A stretch of 17,005 bases of DNA from an uncultured Hyphomonadaceae bacterium (GTDB taxonomy: Bacteria; Pseudomonadota; Alphaproteobacteria; Caulobacterales; Hyphomonadaceae): positions 1-17,005 of the forward strand of contig CALLCD010000144.1 in NCBI GenBank assembly GCA_938049795.1. The letters run 5' to 3'. Position numbers and translations under genes: made by a program. The notes under the pieces were generated by a model. That model had not been told where the DNA came from. It made no database searches and saw nothing but the letters and a program-made list of their open reading frames with translations. How positions within the stretch are numbered: position 1 is the stretch's first letter; every line of letters starts with the position of its first letter. Positions 15,003-17,005 of this stretch are shown here, piece after piece.

Positions 15003-15803
15003 CTATGGGTTTGATTGTGCGTGCAAAACGGCGTCGTAGATTTCGCGGTCGGGGGCGCAAATGTCTTCGATGCGTTTCATGATCGACGGTGTGAGCGCTT
15101 TGTCGCGTGCGCGCTTGCCAGCGGGGTTTACATTGCTGATGGGGATTGATGGCCGGACTTGCCAGCGCTGTTCGAACCTGTCGAGGAAACCCTCCATATC
15201 GTTGAGTGTGCCGATCAGTTCGTAAGCCCCAAAGACGCTGATTGCCTCTGAAATGGCGGCGGAGAGATCACCTTCGGGCATGTGTCCGCCGTGACAGAAA
15301 CTTAAGTAGAGCTTGCCATTTTCGACGGCATCTGTTGTGTCCAGATAGGCTTCGAGGTCAAGCTCGGTGCCGAAATGGTCGCGATTGTCCGCCCTGTGGC
15401 GATTGAAGAAATAGTTCGACAGCCAGCGTTCGACCGGATCGCGCAGAATGGTGACAAATGACCAGTCACGCGCGTGTGCGTGGATGAGTGCCTGATCGAC
15501 GGGCCAGTGGCCGGAGATGAATCTGTGTCCTCCGGATTTTGCCAGTTCATAGGCCAGCAAGGACCGGCGAAACGGGAGCATGGCAACCTCGCTTGCCTCG
15601 GACACATTGCGCGAGGCGGTCGGGTCGAGATAGCTGATATGATCGGCGCGGTAATGCCGGCTTATCGCCGTGTGTATGGATGTGCCACCGCATTTGGGCA
15701 TGTGGATGAAGGCGATGGAGGCGTCGATTTTGCCCGCAAGCCGAGGCGGCATCGCCCCTGCTTTGTTGGCGCATTTTTCGGCGAATTTGTAAAAAAGGCT
15801 CAT
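15003..15803 (-). CDS. sulfotransferase family protein
   Basis: A 266-aa member of the sulfotransferase family, most like the carbohydrate (type 2) group, which moves sulfate from PAPS to a hydroxyl or amine. The 5'-phosphosulfate loop is FIHMPKCGGTSIH (PKCGGTS at 36-42). The 3'-phosphate motif is TILRDPVERWLSNYFFNRH (RDPVERW at 121-127). SGHWPV (97-102) lies between them, as usual in this group. There is no signal peptide or membrane segment, so it is probably cytoplasmic and acts on a precursor sugar or lipid. The ATG at 15803 is preferred; an in-frame TTG at 15839 would add 12 residues that include two cysteines. AGCGG and AGGA lie close ahead, neither ideally spaced. It is convergent with the SGNH/RTX gene, 62 bp apart, with no clear terminator between. 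Confidence 0.85.
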   Translation of the reverse strand: MSLFYKFAEKCANKAGAMPPRLAGKIDASIAFIHMPKCGGTSIHTAISRHYRADHISYLDPTASRNVSEASEVAMLPFRRSLLAYELAKSGGHRFISGHWPVDQALIHAHARDWSFVTILRDPVERWLSNYFFNRHRADNRDHFGTELDLEAYLDTTDAVENGKLYLSFCHGGHMPEGDLSAAISEAISVFGAYELIGTLNDMEGFLDRFEQRWQVRPSIPISNVNPAGKRARDKALTPSIMKRIEDICAPDREIYDAVLHAQSNP

Positions 15804-15943
15804 ATCCTGACCGCTTTCGGCTTGATGGCAGGCGCACAAAGACGCTCATGTATCGCCTTTTACGCCATCCCAGCGTGAAACTCGCAAGAAATATGCCGCT
15901 CATGACACTTTGGCGAAGACGCTACGTCAAGGCCATCAAGCAA

Positions 15944-15974
15944 TTGACCCGTCCGGACTTTTCGTTGCTATCTT
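15944..15974 (+). promoter_or_regulatory. possible promoter of the dehydrogenase gene
   Basis: TTGACC (15944-15949) is followed, 17 bp later, by GCTATCTT (15967-15974), a partial match to the Caulobacter-type GCTANAWC -10 element. The spacing fits a standard sigma70 promoter better than the Caulobacter consensus. It would start transcription about 35 bp before the ATG at 16018. The same 214-bp gap must also hold the promoter of the divergent sulfotransferase gene, which I could not place. Confidence 0.35.
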
Positions 15975-16017
15975 GGTACACTCGCATTGCAAAACTCTAT
16001 TGAAAAGGTCGTCTCTT

Positions 16018-17005
16018 ATGTCTCTTCCTGCCACTTATCTGCAAATGGTCTCCACGGTCAGCCCCGAGGGGGAGCTTCGGATGGAGCTGGTGGAAAAACC
16101 GATGCCCCAGCCTAAGCCGAGCCAAATTATTGTGCGGGTGGAGGCGACGCCGATCAATCCATCCGATCATGGGGTGATGTTTGGCTGGGCCAGCATGGAT
16201 GCGGCGCAGTCTTCTGGCAGCGGGGCGCAGACTGTGCTGACCGCGCCCGTCTCGGCACAGGGTATGGCGGTGATGAAGGCGCGGATCGGGCAGGCGCTTC
16301 CCGTCGGCAATGAAGGCGCGGGCACGGTGGTTGCCGCAGGTGAGGACGCTTATGCGCAGGGCCTGATGGGCAAGACGGTCGCTGTGATGGGCGGCGGTAT
16401 GTATGGGCAGTATCGCTGTGTTGAGGCGGCGATGGCGCTGCCGCTCCTGGATGGCGACACGGCGCGCGATGGCGCATCATGTTTCGTCAATCCGCTGACC
16501 GCTTTGTGCATGCTTGAAACCATGCGGATGGAGGATCACACGGCGCTTGTCCACACGGCAGCCGCGTCAAATCTCGGGCAGATGCTCAACCGGATTTGTC
16601 AGGCGGATGGGGTCGATCTGGTCAATATTGTCCGCAAGCCCGAGCAAGAAGATCTGTTGCGGAGGATGGGCGCGAAATATGTCGTCAATTCGAGCGCCGA
16701 GAGCTTTATGGCTGATCTGACCGACGCCATTCACGAAACCGGCGCAACGCTCGCTTTTGATGCGACGGGCGGAGGCACATTGGCGTCGAGCATATTGAGC
16801 GCGATGGAAGGGGCCGCCGCGCGCACGCCAGGGGCTTACAGTATTTACGGCTCGATCAAGCATAAGCAGGTCTATCTTTATGGTGGGCTGGACACATCGG
16901 TCACCCAACTCAATCGCGGTTATGGCATGGCGTGGGGCGTTGGCGGGTGGCTGTTGCCGAACTTTCTGGCGCGGGCGGGCAATGAGGTGGCGACGCGTCT
17001 GCGCA
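16018..17005 (+). CDS. zinc-independent medium-chain dehydrogenase / quinone-oxidoreductase-like protein (5' part)
   Basis: The first 329 codons are present and the gene continues past the window end. It belongs to the medium-chain dehydrogenase superfamily. The N-terminal GroES-like domain shows ATPINPSDHGVM (43-54) and GNEGAGTVVAAG (97-108). The Rossmann half shows HTAAASNLGQMLNRIC (179-194) and RRMGAKYVVNSS. The NPSD motif and the lack of a GHE zinc site place it with quinone oxidoreductase-like, zinc-free members, despite the common label zinc-binding dehydrogenase. The cofactor is probably NADPH and the substrate is unknown. The ATG at 16018 has AAGG nine bases ahead (16005-16008) and a probable promoter upstream. 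About 40 residues appear to be missing compared with the usual 370 or so. Confidence 0.88.
   Translation, partial: MSLPATYLQMVSTVSPEGELRMELVEKPMPQPKPSQIIVRVEATPINPSDHGVMFGWASMDAAQSSGSGAQTVLTAPVSAQGMAVMKARIGQALPVGNEGAGTVVAAGEDAYAQGLMGKTVAVMGGGMYGQYRCVEAAMALPLLDGDTARDGASCFVNPLTALCMLETMRMEDHTALVHTAAASNLGQMLNRICQADGVDLVNIVRKPEQEDLLRRMGAKYVVNSSAESFMADLTDAIHETGATLAFDATGGGTLASSILSAMEGAAARTPGAYSIYGSIKHKQVYLYGGLDTSVTQLNRGYGMAWGVGGWLLPNFLARAGNEVATRLR

Noticed and set aside
15804..15839. Longer sulfotransferase start at the TTG of 15839
   Set aside because: TTG initiation is less likely and the added 12 residues are not part of the family core; the ATG at 15803 gives a normal N-terminus.
1..17005. CRISPR array, IS element, prophage, tRNA or rRNA gene
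   Set aside because: Reading both strands showed no regularly spaced repeats, no transposase or integrase frame, no terminal inverted repeats with target duplication and no cloverleaf-like sequence.

Overview
The window looks like an ordinary chromosomal segment of an alphaproteobacterium. GC content is high, the glyS-ppdK pair is adjacent as in many Alphaproteobacteria, there is a full CtrA-type motif (TTAA-N7-TTAAC) upstream of a cell-wall hydrolase, and NAD is made by the aspartate (nadA/nadB/nadC) route. A marine stalked or dimorphic lineage (Caulobacterales, Maricaulales or Hyphomonadaceae-like) is my best guess. It is inferred from gene content and was not tested. No tRNA, rRNA, IS element, phage gene or CRISPR array was seen.

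Left part (1-6412, + strand): the last residues of a CDGSH iron-sulfur protein, then glyS (glycyl-tRNA synthetase beta chain) and ppdK (pyruvate phosphate dikinase) 5 bp apart. A 327-bp intergenic region follows, with a possible ppdK terminator, two CtrA-like boxes and a TATAAT box. It precedes a membrane-anchored SleB-type cell-wall hydrolase.

Middle part (6438-12259, - strand): one long transcription unit in the order nadA, three small secreted proteins (called P1, P2 and P3 here), nadB, nadC, SDR oxidoreductase. P1 to nadC are joined by four successive 4-nt ATGA/GTGA stop-start overlaps, so translation is probably coupled. nadA, nadB and nadC together convert aspartate and dihydroxyacetone phosphate to nicotinate mononucleotide. 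P1-P3 are divergent tandem paralogues with signal peptides and a shared four-cysteine, GxW-type pattern. I do not recognise their family. In front of nadA a 23-bp near-perfect palindrome covers the -10 region of a good sigma70-like promoter, as expected for a repressor-controlled NAD operon.

Right part (12260-17005): a 557-bp region without convincing genes, then a 707-aa modular SGNH-hydrolase/RTX protein with no N-terminal signal peptide and an acidic, aromatic C-terminus typical of type I secretion substrates. Next come a convergent carbohydrate-type sulfotransferase and the first 329 codons of a zinc-independent medium-chain dehydrogenase that runs off the window.

The best candidate for something undescribed is the set of three secreted cysteine-pattern paralogues embedded and translationally coupled inside the NAD biosynthesis operon, together with the operator-like palindrome controlling it.
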